A DNA stretch of 64,000 nt from positions 3,015,659-3,079,658 of the forward strand of contig BQKD01000001.1 of assembly GCA_022834735.1 (NCBI GenBank), written 5' to 3'. The stretch is from Erysipelotrichaceae bacterium OPF54. Its GTDB lineage: Bacteria > Bacillota_I > Bacilli_A > Erysipelotrichales > Erysipelotrichaceae. Position 1 is the stretch's first letter, and every line of letters starts with the position of its first letter. Positions 14,970-22,749 of this stretch are shown one piece after another. Under the pieces are notes generated by a model that did not search any database, was not told the origin of the DNA, and saw only the letters and a list, made by a program, of their open reading frames with translations. Both the position numbers and the translations under genes were made by a program.

Positions 14970-16205
14970 TTACTCCTCCTCTCTGAAGCGCATGTGCTGC
15001 CTTCTTCTGATCCGGCTGTTCTCCACCTTGTCGACCGTCCGGATCGGGATCAGCTTTCCGTCCATCCCTAGCAGCCAGGCCTTTCTCCTGTCTTCGGGAT
15101 CCATCTTCACCTTTACTGTCTCGCGCATGTATTCGGCCGGCACCTCGTAGCTGATCCCGTCGATCACGAGTGTCGAATCGGTCCTCACCTTTCTTTCGTA
15201 CGTATGCAGGAAATACTGTTCCACCGCTTCGTCAGGAAGGAAGCGGAACCGCTGTGCATCCTTCAGATAGCGCTGGCGCGGCGTCATATCTTTCAGCGAA
15301 GCGTGTTGGCAGTTGATGTATTTCTGAAGATAGTCCCCGAAAGATTCCCGGACCTCTTCGATCGTCTGATAGGCATTCCAGTCCGAACAGCGCAGCCAGT
15401 GGTCCTTGAACGTTCGGAATGCGCGCTCCTGTTTTCCTTTCGCGCTTCCGTCCCGCACCGGCGCATGCACCAGGGCGACCCCCAGTCTTGCACAGATCAT
15501 ATTCAGCTGGTGGTTGTCATAAGGCGAACCATTGTCTACATACAGTACAGACGGGATCCCGTAAGTCATGACCGCGTTCTTCAGGATCTTCTGAAAGTTG
15601 ACGGCCGTATCGGCTTCAAAGATTCCCCAGCCCACGATCATCCGGGATGCGTCATCCAGGATAGAAACCAGATACAGCCTGTGTCCGGCCAGCCTGTATA
15701 GATAGGATGTATCGGCCTGCCAGACCTGGTTGGCAAATTCTTTCTCGAACGCTCTGCGCTCTTTTCCCTGATGGATCGGTTCGAGACGGCTCTGAGGCAG
15801 AGAACGCACGAAACGATCGATCGTGGACTGGGAAACGCGGGCCGGGATAAACCCTTCTTCGATGAGCCGCGCACGCAGGACCGTATTGATGATGCGCGGA
15901 TACTGCCGGCGCAGAGCGATGATGCGTTCCTGCGCCTCGGGACTCAGAGTTCGGGAAGTCCCCTTGTCGCTCCTGGGACGGGAAATCAGTCCATCGAATC
16001 CGCCGGAACGGTATTCATAGGCCCAGTGAGCGAAAGTCTGCCATGAAAATGATTTTTTGACACCGGAGACCGGGTTTTCGAATTCTTTTTCGGCAAGATG
16101 ACGGTAAAACTGACGGTTTGTCGAAAAAGGATGAGTGCCGGAAATGACAGGAGCGATGATCCCGAATTTCCATAAAGCGATTTTTTCCTTGTCGGTTTGA
16201 TCCAT
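14970..16205 (-). CDS. rve-type DDE transposase
   Basis: I set the start at the ATG at 16205 (MDQTDKEKIALW), preceded by AAAGGAGGATTCTGCTTT. The frame is open further upstream without a ribosome binding site. Residues about 60-130 are a helix-turn-helix (FSWQTFAHWAYEYRSGGFDG and VSQSTIDRFVRSL). The catalytic core has D in WQADTSYLY, D in LYVDNGSPY and E in GKQERAFRTFKDHW. A beta-barrel Mu-transposase-like C-terminal domain follows (SYEVPAEYMRETVKVKMD). It is paired with an AAA ATPase, which is the minimal two-component transposition machinery. Confidence 0.9.
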   Translation of the reverse strand: MDQTDKEKIALWKFGIIAPVISGTHPFSTNRQFYRHLAEKEFENPVSGVKKSFSWQTFAHWAYEYRSGGFDGLISRPRSDKGTSRTLSPEAQERIIALRRQYPRIINTVLRARLIEEGFIPARVSQSTIDRFVRSLPQSRLEPIHQGKERRAFEKEFANQVWQADTSYLYRLAGHRLYLVSILDDASRMIVGWGIFEADTAVNFQKILKNAVMTYGIPSVLYVDNGSPYDNHQLNMICARLGVALVHAPVRDGSAKGKQERAFRTFKDHWLRCSDWNAYQTIEEVRESFGDYLQKYINCQHASLKDMTPRQRYLKDAQRFRFLPDEAVEQYFLHTYERKVRTDSTLVIDGISYEVPAEYMRETVKVKMDPEDRRKAWLLGMDGKLIPIRTVDKVENSRIRRRQHMRFREEE

Positions 16206-16270
16206 AAAGCAGAATCCTCCTTTGAGATTACTGTACCGGGCTAAAAAGAGGAAAGCGACGGACAAATGAT

Positions 16271-16810
16271 TCAGGAAGGAGAAAAAAGACCATAGACAAA
16301 GGGTGCAGATAAAATAGTGTGAGGCGAAAAATAGGCGCATTCATGAAAACGAAGAAAACTCTTCAGAAAGGCATGCATAGAAGAACGGATATGAGCAAGA
16401 AGATCATACGGGCTACGGTCAAGATCGCGGATCATGATACAGGAGAGGAAAAGCAGAGAGGAATAGCGGTCGATCCATCGGCGCAGGGTCGTTCTGGAAA
16501 TATCAAAAAGCGCAGCCGTTCTCGACTTGTTGCCGGCACAAGGTCCGCAGCAGTACTGAAAGAGCACTTCAAAAATAAAAGGATAGGAAAACGAAGAAAA
16601 CGGACGGGCATCATAAGGGAGTATGGTATGATAGGAGCCGCAGGAAGGACAAAAAACGACACGAACCCGTAAGCGTTTTGTCGGATTGGAAGGAGAGAGG
16701 CAGAAACGGGAGTAGGATGAGTAATCGAGCATCTGGCCGCGCGCCCCGCAGGACGGGCAGGATAAATCATGCGAAAAAGGGTTGTCGAAAGCCGAAAAAT
16801 TGATTATCAT
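16271..16810 (-). CDS. Zinc-ribbon plus HTH protein at the transposon edge (DUF6431-like)
   Basis: CPSCG near residue 18 and FCPSCGSYH near residue 54 form a zinc ribbon. A helix-turn-helix with KSRTAALFDISRTTLRRW follows, and the C-terminus is hydrophobic. The frame is open to 16897, but no good start or ribosome binding site is visible. I prefer the ATG at 16810 (MIINFSAF). It resembles DUF6431 proteins found with IS-like elements, but this is from memory only. It could be a DNA-binding accessory or a decaying transposase N-terminus. Its start region contains a hairpin close to the transposon's right end. Confidence 0.5.
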   Translation of the reverse strand: MIINFSAFDNPFSHDLSCPSCGARGQMLDYSSYSRFCLSPSNPTKRLRVRVVFCPSCGSYHTILPYDARPFSSFSYPFIFEVLFQYCCGPCAGNKSRTAALFDISRTTLRRWIDRYSSLLFLSCIMIRDLDRSPYDLLAHIRSSMHAFLKSFLRFHECAYFSPHTILSAPFVYGLFSPS

Positions 16811-16925
16811 AAAATTGTTCGTTAGGACGGGAGAGAGTTTGTTCGCAAAACAATTAGGGCTCTCTCTTTTTTTGCGCCTAACACCTTTCCATGTCAATCA
16901 TCTCATAAAATGAAAATAATGTGAC

Positions 16926-16980
16926 GAAAAAAAGCAGAATAAATTCATCGTGAAATGATCGATGATGAATTTATTCTGCT
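16926..16980 (-). terminator. Strong 17-bp terminator after the 212-aa gene
   Basis: A perfect 17-bp stem (AGCAGAATAAATTCATC at 933-949 pairing with 16964-16980), a 14-nt loop and seven T on the minus strand. On the plus strand only TGTCTTT follows. Confidence 0.85.
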
Positions 16981-17017
16981 TGTCTTTATAAATAAGCGAG
17001 GATAGCAGGACGACGCT

Positions 17018-17656
17018 CTACAGCAAGGAACGTCGTTTATAATCGCGTCGATCCGATCCAGGGCGCTTCTGGAAAAAATGCTCATTCGGGACATCATTTG
17101 AAAGAAGAGGAATTTTTTTCAAGTGATGATGATGGTACCCGTCCACTAGTTGACGTTTCAAGCGGTCAACGTCACCAAGAATAGCATTCAACATTTCATC
17201 GACTCTTTTTTGATGCCGTTTACACTTGTCCTCAAAGATTGCGGACTCCTTTTTGGAAAAACCCAGATCCGGATCCAAAGTGGCCAGATCGAGCAGCGAA
17301 AAATACAAGGCGCCCTTCACATCCTTGATTTTGTATTTTCTGGCCAAAACGGACTTTGACTTTTTCAGCACGAAAAAATCATAGAGTAATTTTCTTTTTT
17401 CTTCCGGCAAAGCGTTCAGCATCGCCATAGTTTCGATCAGAAAAAGTTTTTCCTGTTGCTCTCTTGTGATTCTTTCACAAATCTTACTGCCTGGATTTGT
17501 GAAAGAACGTGTGCTTTTATCATTTTCCACGCAAATAAAAGAGCTGCTATTCATTTTATGAGATAAATTATTATTCGATTCTTGTAAGATAGCGGACATT
17601 CTAGTCATCCTCCGATCCATTTTCCACACAAGCCGGTGGATCTCAAGATTTTCCAT
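17018..17656 (-). CDS. Hypothetical 212-aa protein with sigma-region-4-like HTH
   Basis: The centre (LPEEKRKLLYDFFVLKKSKS, then VLARKYKIKDVKGALYFSLL) resembles a region-4 or ArpU-type helix-turn-helix. The flanks are basic, with a GYHHHHLKK patch and an Arg/Lys-rich C-terminus (RRDYKRRSLL). It may be a nucleic-acid-binding regulator. The family is not certain. The only ribosome binding site, GGGAGG, lies inside the 3' arm of a long hairpin 9 nt before the ATG, so translation is probably gated. It stands alone between the transposon and tRNA-Ser with its own terminator. Confidence 0.65.
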   Translation of the reverse strand: MENLEIHRLVWKMDRRMTRMSAILQESNNNLSHKMNSSSFICVENDKSTRSFTNPGSKICERITREQQEKLFLIETMAMLNALPEEKRKLLYDFFVLKKSKSVLARKYKIKDVKGALYFSLLDLATLDPDLGFSKKESAIFEDKCKRHQKRVDEMLNAILGDVDRLKRQLVDGYHHHHLKKIPLLSNDVPNEHFFQKRPGSDRRDYKRRSLL

Positions 17657-17661
17657 AAGAA

Positions 17662-17706
17662 AAGACCTCCCGGCGAACCTTTGTTTAAAGTTCGTTGGAA
17701 GGCCTT
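17662..17706 (-). promoter_or_regulatory. Hairpin sequestering the ribosome binding site of the 212-aa gene
   Basis: On the minus strand AAGGCCTTCCAACGAACTTT pairs with AAAGGTTCGCCGGGAGGTCT. The stem is about 18-20 bp with one AA/CC internal mismatch and an AAAC loop. The Shine-Dalgarno GGGAGG is in the 3' arm. The following TCTTTTC could alternatively make this a terminator for tRNA-Ser transcription. Confidence 0.65.
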
Positions 17707-17792
17707 CCTTATGGAGTAGAAAATAACCGAAGTTCTTTATCTATCCAATTTTATTTTCAAATCGTATGTTATCTTTACGATTGACCTATCAA

Positions 17793-17881
17793 TGGCGCAG
17801 TCGGTGGGATTCGAACCCACGTGCCGGTTAAGGCAACTCGATTTCGAGTCGAGCTCGTTATGACCACTTCGATACGACTGC
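17793..17881 (-). tRNA. tRNA-Ser (anticodon CGA)
   Basis: The minus strand reads GCAGTCG at the 5' end, pairing with CGACTGC before discriminator G and an encoded CCA (17793-17795). The anticodon arm is CTCGA-CTCGAAA-TCGAG, giving anticodon CGA. The long variable arm (TTGCCTTAACCGGCA) is diagnostic of Ser. The T loop GGTTCGAATCC is canonical. It reads UCG codons. Confidence 0.93.
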
Positions 17882-18017
17882 AGTGAATTATAAGCTCATT
17901 TATTCTATCAGACTTTTCTGACAAATTCAATCAAATTTTTGAATTCATCCATCTTTCTTCGCACTCTTTGTTCTGAACCATCGAATTTAAAAAAACCTAC
18001 AAAAACGCTCGGAATTC

Positions 18018-18032
18018 TGCTACCGTAGAACC
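18018..18032 (+). promoter_or_regulatory. Extended -10 promoter, leaderless start of the AEC gene
   Basis: TGC-TACCGT (18018-18026) is followed by exactly six bases and then ATG at 18033. There is no ribosome binding site and no obvious -35, as expected for an extended -10. The predicted +1 is the A of the start codon. Confidence 0.5.
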
Positions 18033-18965
18033 ATGAACATGATATCTATGCAGATCCAGATCCTCGCCTATCTGCTCATCGGGCTGCTGCTCGGCAAAAA
18101 GAAATGGATCACAAAACAGACCGCATCCCAGCTCAACTTTCTTGTCATGAACCTGATCCTGCCATGCTCCATCTTTCATGCATTTCAGACAAAGATCACG
18201 CCCGGGATCATCCGCTCCTGCCTGTCGATCTTTATGATCGCCATCCTCATTCAGTGCGCTTTTATTTTGATCGGCCGCCTCCTGTGGAAAAACCACCAGC
18301 CCGAAAAGGAACGCATCAACCTCGATTTCTGCACCGCCTCCAACAATGCCGGGACCCTGGGCATGGTGATCGGCGAAGCCGCCTTTGGAAACGAAGGCAT
18401 CCTGTATACCTCGATCTATGCCATCCCGCTGCGCATCTGCATGTGGGCCTACGGCATCGGTCTGTACGCCAGAAACAAAAGCGACAGCCTGACCACGCTG
18501 CTGAAAAAAATATTCACCAATCCGTGCATCATCGCCATCCTGCTCGGCATCCCCGCCATGATGCTTCAGTCCGCCGGCCATCCGCTGCCCGATGTGCTTA
18601 CCCGCATCATCACCTCGATCGGACAATGCACCACCGTGCTCGTCATGCTGACGATCGGCATCATCCTCTCCGAGCTCTCTGTCAAAGAGCTCGCCAGCAG
18701 AACAGTCGTGCTCTACTGCATCCTCCGGCTGATCCTTTTTCCCGCAGCCGTCTGCCTCCTTTTATACGTTCTGCCCGTCGCCCCCATCACGCTGCAGATC
18801 TGCGTGCTCGAAACCGCCATGCCCGCACCCGTCACCGCCGCCATGCTTGCTCAGAAATACAAAACCGACGAACAGTTCGCCGGCAAGCTTGTCTTTCTGA
18901 GCACCATGCTATCCATGGTCACGCTGCCCGCATGGACCATGCTCTTCAGTATGCTAGTTCGCTGA
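18033..18965 (+). CDS. AEC-family (auxin efflux carrier) transporter
   Basis: 310 aa with about ten transmembrane helices in two halves. The N-terminal FLVMNLILPCSIFHAF and mid-protein TASNNAGTLGMVIGEAAFGNEG match the AEC/PF03547 signature, and a second half ends with TAMPAPVTAAMLAQKY-like sequence. Members export organic acids or similar small molecules; the substrate here is unknown. The ATG lacks a ribosome binding site and is likely leaderless. The 3' end overlaps the convergent HAD gene by about 20 nt. It is a single-gene unit. Confidence 0.85.
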   Translation: MNMISMQIQILAYLLIGLLLGKKKWITKQTASQLNFLVMNLILPCSIFHAFQTKITPGIIRSCLSIFMIAILIQCAFILIGRLLWKNHQPEKERINLDFCTASNNAGTLGMVIGEAAFGNEGILYTSIYAIPLRICMWAYGIGLYARNKSDSLTTLLKKIFTNPCIIAILLGIPAMMLQSAGHPLPDVLTRIITSIGQCTTVLVMLTIGIILSELSVKELASRTVVLYCILRLILFPAAVCLLLYVLPVAPITLQICVLETAMPAPVTAAMLAQKYKTDEQFAGKLVFLSTMLSMVTLPAWTMLFSMLVR

Positions 18966-19584
18966 AATTCCAGATCGAGACCCGGTCATCATACGGTTCG
19001 CTTTTTGTCTTCATGCCAACCGCATCCATCCCCATCCGATCCGCCGTTTCCAGCGCATAGCGGCTGTCCTCAAAAAAGAGCGTATCGCGAACATTCGTGT
19101 TCATGGCCTGCAGCGCCCGTTCGAAGATCTGCGGATCATGCTTGCTCAAATGCAGATCCTCCGCACTCTCGATCGCATCCATATCCTGATACAATCCAAG
19201 CCGCTCCAGGACCGGACGCACAAGCTGCATCGGGCTCGATGTAACGACCGCACAGCGCACCCCGTTTTTTACACACCATTGGACAAATTCGACCGCCCCG
19301 TCGAGTGCCGGAATGATATTCGTGTACTCATCCTCCAGGATCGAATCAGCCAGCCCGTTCATCTGTTCGATCGTCATGGCCGTATGCCAGTGTTCATGAA
19401 TATAGGCAAACACCTCCGACACCTTCATCGCATGATACCGTTTCATATCCGCATCCACATCCGCTTCGATCCCGTTTTTTTCATAGATCGACGCCACGAC
19501 TTTCCGCCACACATACATGGAATCGATCAGCGTTCCATCCAGATCGAAAATGACACCCTTGTATTTCTCTTTGTCAAACTGCAT
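18946..19584 (-). CDS. HAD-superfamily phosphatase/phosphoglucomutase-like
   Basis: Motif I is VIFDLDGTLIDSM, motif II VVTSSP, motif III Lys in LHLSKHDPQIF and motif IV FFEDSRYALETA. A helical cap of the beta-phosphoglucomutase type sits between motifs I and II. It hydrolyses or transfers phosphate on small sugar or nucleotide-like substrates, but the exact substrate cannot be told. I choose the ATG at 19584 (MQFDKEKY), after GGGGATGGTAAAAAAG. Upstream in-frame ATGs are possible. It is 5 nt from the kinase-like gene's stop and probably cotranscribed. Confidence 0.88.
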   Translation of the reverse strand: MQFDKEKYKGVIFDLDGTLIDSMYVWRKVVASIYEKNGIEADVDADMKRYHAMKVSEVFAYIHEHWHTAMTIEQMNGLADSILEDEYTNIIPALDGAVEFVQWCVKNGVRCAVVTSSPMQLVRPVLERLGLYQDMDAIESAEDLHLSKHDPQIFERALQAMNTNVRDTLFFEDSRYALETADRMGMDAVGMKTKSEPYDDRVSIWNFSELAY

Positions 19585-19589
19585 CTTTT

Positions 19590-20174
19590 TTACCATCCCC
19601 ACAGATCCTTCGTTCGAATTTCATTTTTCAGCTCTTCATCCGCCACCAGTTTTTCCAGACTTTCATACGCACCCGCATCCTCCTTTTCGAGTTCATTGAA
19701 TACATCCAGCACATAACTGCCTTCTTTGGTCAGGAACACGTTTTCCTTTTTGAGAGGCCCCGCATCAAGCTGTGCTTTTTTGGCCTCCTTGAGCGCAGCA
19801 CAGAGACTTTCGATCATCTGCCGCTCCTCTTTTGAAGAAAACGTATGATACTTTTCAAATTCAGCCAGCGACATCCGGTACGGCATGAGGATCTCGATCT
19901 GCCAGCCCGTGGCCCCAGGGATCTTTTTGACCTCATACTCCTCGTATTTTGCCAGATGATCCGACTTCATCAGCAGATCCAGCCGATCCTGTACGACCCG
20001 GCAACGTTTTAAATACTCATCCTCCGCCTCGCTCATCGACAAGCCCTGCGTGAGCAGGTCGAACACATCGCTTTGGTTTTTTGGAAACGAAAGCACCTTC
20101 ACGATCTTCCGCTCCTCGCCGCTTACGACCTCCATCGTATTTGCGCTCCGCGCTAAAGTTTTCGAATATTTCAT
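19590..20174 (-). CDS. Kinase-like (possibly pseudokinase) protein, 194 aa
   Basis: I do not recognise a named family. The C-terminal part (MPYRMSLAEFEKYHTF, then LKKENVFLTKEGSYVLDVF) is laid out like the hinge, catalytic loop (xxxPEN) and DFG strand of a Ser/Thr kinase C-lobe. The HRD is missing and DVF replaces DFG. A preceding region has YEEYEVKKIPGATGW-like strands. If it is kinase-derived it is probably inactive. AAAGGACTGGTGTT precedes the ATG. A TGC-TACAAT extended -10 lies 20-30 nt upstream. Confidence 0.6.
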   Translation of the reverse strand: MKYSKTLARSANTMEVVSGEERKIVKVLSFPKNQSDVFDLLTQGLSMSEAEDEYLKRCRVVQDRLDLLMKSDHLAKYEEYEVKKIPGATGWQIEILMPYRMSLAEFEKYHTFSSKEERQMIESLCAALKEAKKAQLDAGPLKKENVFLTKEGSYVLDVFNELEKEDAGAYESLEKLVADEELKNEIRTKDLWGW

Positions 20175-20221
20175 AACACCAGTCCTTTGCTCATTTATTG
20201 TAGCACGAACGGTCCCGATCG

Positions 20222-21454
20222 CTACTCCCCTTTTGATCCGGACAAAAAGATCGGCTCGATCACGCGCCGGTTACGCACGAGCAGCAGCTCGTACACCACC
20301 AGCAGACCGATCGAAACCGCACAGACCACAAGCCGCACCGGGATCCATTCCCCAAGCGCCCCGATCACGACCTGAAACAGCATGGTCGACAAAGCATACA
20401 CGAACGCGACAAACGCATTCAGCTTGGCCCGCATCGCATCCGGGATATACGTCTGCACGCTGCTCGAACGGATCGTGATCGACGTGATCCCGAGCATCCC
20501 CACGATAAACCGGTTGATACACATGAGCCCGAACGGCAGGAACAGCAGCACCCCGTCCGAAACTGCATACGCCATCATCACAAAAATATACATCGCAAAG
20601 CGGTATCTGCGCGCCACCGGAAACCGGTAATTGATCAGTCCGCTCAGTGTCCGTCCCGCAAACTCGATCCCCGAAAAAAGCGAATACCTGACCATCCCGA
20701 GCCCAGGCGTCATCGAAAAATACGCGATCATCAGATTCGTATTTCCCGTACCCGTTCCCTGCGAGATGGCGATCGAAACATACATCGCCAGCAGTCCCTT
20801 TTCATGCCATAAATACTGGAATCCGTTTTTCAGATCCGCCACGTACGCTCTGAAATCAAAGACCGTATCCGAACGCTTTTCTTCAAGCCGGATCTGCGTC
20901 TCGAACCCCGCTGCCGTCAGCAGCAGCAATCCGTACACGATCGCGATCCACCCGACACCAAAGCGAACATACAGCAGCGATGCCGCCGGCGTCATGACCA
21001 TCGTGATCGTCGGATAGATCATGCTCGACACCGTATATCCCTGTTCATAGAAACCATCCGGTACAAGATTGGGATACACGCTTTCATAGGCAATTTCATA
21101 AACCGAGCCGATCGCCGCGCTCACGAGCGAAAAAGCCGCATACACCCCAAACGAAAACGAGCGCACAAGACAATAGGTGCCGAAAAGCCCGTAAAAAATA
21201 CCATTCAGCACATCCAGGCCAATGATCCACGGCATCCGCGGAAACCGGTCAAGCACGCTCGAAAGCAGCACAGGCAGGATAAAGCGCGGTACGAAGGAGA
21301 TCGCCGCAAAAAGTCCTGCCAGAAAAGTCGATCCGGTCTGGTCGAACACAATGAAGGAAAGGACAAAATTCATGGCCGCCGAGCCGATCGACGACACGAC
21401 CGTGCCCAAAGTAATGATCGTAAAATTTCTTGTCCAAAGCGTCTTTCTTTTCAT
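20222..21454 (-). CDS. MFS transporter
   Basis: 410 aa with twelve predicted transmembrane helices and the MFS conserved loop between TM2 and TM3 (SSVLDRFPRMPWI). A long cytoplasmic loop separates the two halves (around residue 195). It resembles MFS exporters such as macrolide or peptide efflux proteins. The start ATG overlaps the stop of a 35-aa ORF (ATGA), and its GGAGGATGG ribosome binding site is inside that ORF. It is cotranscribed with the XRE-TPR regulator, which suggests regulated export. Confidence 0.85.
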   Translation of the reverse strand: MKRKTLWTRNFTIITLGTVVSSIGSAAMNFVLSFIVFDQTGSTFLAGLFAAISFVPRFILPVLLSSVLDRFPRMPWIIGLDVLNGIFYGLFGTYCLVRSFSFGVYAAFSLVSAAIGSVYEIAYESVYPNLVPDGFYEQGYTVSSMIYPTITMVMTPAASLLYVRFGVGWIAIVYGLLLLTAAGFETQIRLEEKRSDTVFDFRAYVADLKNGFQYLWHEKGLLAMYVSIAISQGTGTGNTNLMIAYFSMTPGLGMVRYSLFSGIEFAGRTLSGLINYRFPVARRYRFAMYIFVMMAYAVSDGVLLFLPFGLMCINRFIVGMLGITSITIRSSSVQTYIPDAMRAKLNAFVAFVYALSTMLFQVVIGALGEWIPVRLVVCAVSIGLLVVYELLLVRNRRVIEPIFLSGSKGE

Positions 21455-21558
21455 AAACCATCCTCCACACCTTCAGCATGAAGCAATCCGAAAAAAAAGC
21501 CAATCTTCCGCGGTTGAGAAAAAAACCGCAGAAAACCGGCATAAAAACCCATTTTCAT
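21451..21558 (-). CDS. 35-aa ORF coupled between regulator and exporter
   Basis: The frame MKMGFYAGFLRFFSQPRKIG, then FFFGLLHAEGVEDGL, overlaps the regulator's stop (TGATG) at one end and the MFS start (ATGA) at the other, filling the gap exactly. It is aromatic and hydrophobic with basic residues, as in short secreted peptide precursors. It could be a signal peptide partner of the TPR regulator, or only a coupling ORF that delivers ribosomes to the MFS gene. No family is recognised. Confidence 0.5.
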   Translation of the reverse strand: MKMGFYAGFLRFFSQPRKIGFFFGLLHAEGVEDGL

Positions 21559-22682
21559 CAAATTGTGAAAAAGTATCGTTTCAGCAGACCATACGCTTCC
21601 TTGTATTCGTGTCTCGCCTCCAGCACATCCAGCATGTAGCGCAGATGGAACAGGAAAAAGCCACGATGATAATGATCCTGCGCCTCCTGAAGACAATCCT
21701 CCAGCATCTTCTTATACACATCCTCTCTTAAATGATCCGGATGCGTCAGACGATACACCACCACCTCATAAAAGATGCTCGAATCAAGCTGCCGGGCCCT
21801 TTCGATGTGTTCTTGCGCCCGATCGATCTTTCCCTGCTTTTCGCAGCACAGCGCCAGCTTGTGATGAAGCAGATCGCTTTCCGAACGACAGGCCAGCAGA
21901 TGATCGAGCGCCTCGTCGATCCGGTCCGCCTCCAGCAGGCTGGCTCCCACATTGTAGCAAAGCCAGTCCAGCGCTTTGTCGGAACCGATCTGAAGCGCAA
22001 GCCGTCTGGCCTGCCCCGCAACCTCCAGCATTCCCTCCACATCATACAGGATCCCTCTGGTCACCACTTCTCCTGACAGCGCTTCCAGCATCTGATCCAC
22101 GTTCATCGCTTTCTGGGCCATTTCCAGTCCCTTGTGCCACAGATCCAGACTGGCAAACAGATCGTGATGCCGATAGCACGTCTCGGCAAGGAAAGTGTAC
22201 GCTTCAAAATCCGCGTAGCGCTCCAGAAACTGCTGGCAGCTCATATGGCCTTTCCAGAAACGGAGCTCATCGTATTTGCGGCGCTGGCGCGCGTCGAAAA
22301 AGCGTTCGTAATACCGCAGATCCTTCAGTTCGCCATCCTGGTAAAGAACAAGCTTGGCATCAAGGACCAGCGTCGATCTTTCCATAGACGCAATTTCTTC
22401 TGAAGAAAACGCCACGATCTTATGATCGTAAAACGTATCCAGCTTCTCAGCGATCTTCGTTCGCGCCCCGTCCTCCAGCATCAGATCGAGCCGTCGCGCC
22501 AGAGCATGCGCCAGATCCGGTGCAGGAACGATCCTGCCGTTTTCGATCTTCGACAAGTAGGACACCGCGCAAAGGCCGTGCGCCACACTTTCCTGCGACC
22601 ATCCTTTCGCCTCCCGTGCCTGCCGCAGCAGGATCGGAAGGTACGGACTGTCATATTGTATTTCTGTTTGTATTTCTTTCAT
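21558..22682 (-). CDS. XRE-type regulator with TPR domain (RRNPP-like)
   Basis: Residues about 15-70 are an HTH_3 domain (LLRQAREAKGWSQESVAHGL, then SYLSKIENGRIVPAPDL). Residues about 100-374 are helical TPR-like repeats (LDLWHKGLEMAQKAMNVDQM, LLEADRIDEALDHLLAC, IDRAQEHIERARQLD). This layout matches Rgg/PlcR/ComR-type regulators that sense exported peptides. It is the first gene of an operon with a 35-aa ORF and an MFS transporter. AGGGGGATCTTGA precedes the ATG, and TAAGAT about 25 nt upstream may be the -10. Confidence 0.85.
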   Translation of the reverse strand: MKEIQTEIQYDSPYLPILLRQAREAKGWSQESVAHGLCAVSYLSKIENGRIVPAPDLAHALARRLDLMLEDGARTKIAEKLDTFYDHKIVAFSSEEIASMERSTLVLDAKLVLYQDGELKDLRYYERFFDARQRRKYDELRFWKGHMSCQQFLERYADFEAYTFLAETCYRHHDLFASLDLWHKGLEMAQKAMNVDQMLEALSGEVVTRGILYDVEGMLEVAGQARRLALQIGSDKALDWLCYNVGASLLEADRIDEALDHLLACRSESDLLHHKLALCCEKQGKIDRAQEHIERARQLDSSIFYEVVVYRLTHPDHLREDVYKKMLEDCLQEAQDHYHRGFFLFHLRYMLDVLEARHEYKEAYGLLKRYFFTI

Positions 22683-22712
22683 TCAAGATCCCCCTGATAG
22701 TCCTATCTTACC

Positions 22713-22737
22713 AAAAAAGACCGCAGCACCCGCGGTC
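22713..22737 (-). terminator. Terminator of the pilus operon
   Basis: Minus-strand stem GACCGC / GCGGTC with a 7-nt loop, then TTTTTT, 13 nt after the lipoprotein stop codon. Confidence 0.85.
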
Positions 22738-22749
22738 AATTTTCAAAAC

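Larger units (their letters stand above)
13719..16883. mobile_element. Transposon with rve transposase plus AAA ATPase (Tn7/Mu-like organisation)
   Basis: The putative ends are TGTTAGTCGG at 13719 and its imperfect inverted match TGTTAGGCGC (minus strand) at 16883-16874. Inside the left end are three TTTATTTTR boxes at about 13771, 13791 and 13813, spaced 20-22 bp like repeated transposase binding sites. I see no target-site duplication. The contents are a transposase, an ATPase, a 95-aa protein and probably the zinc-ribbon gene. The GC content is higher than in the AT-rich element to its left. Confidence 0.6.

Noticed and set aside
17793-17881. tRNA-Ser as the integration site of the AT-rich element
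   Set aside because: No integrase gene next to it, no direct repeat of the tRNA 3' end seen, and a transposon plus an unrelated gene lie between.
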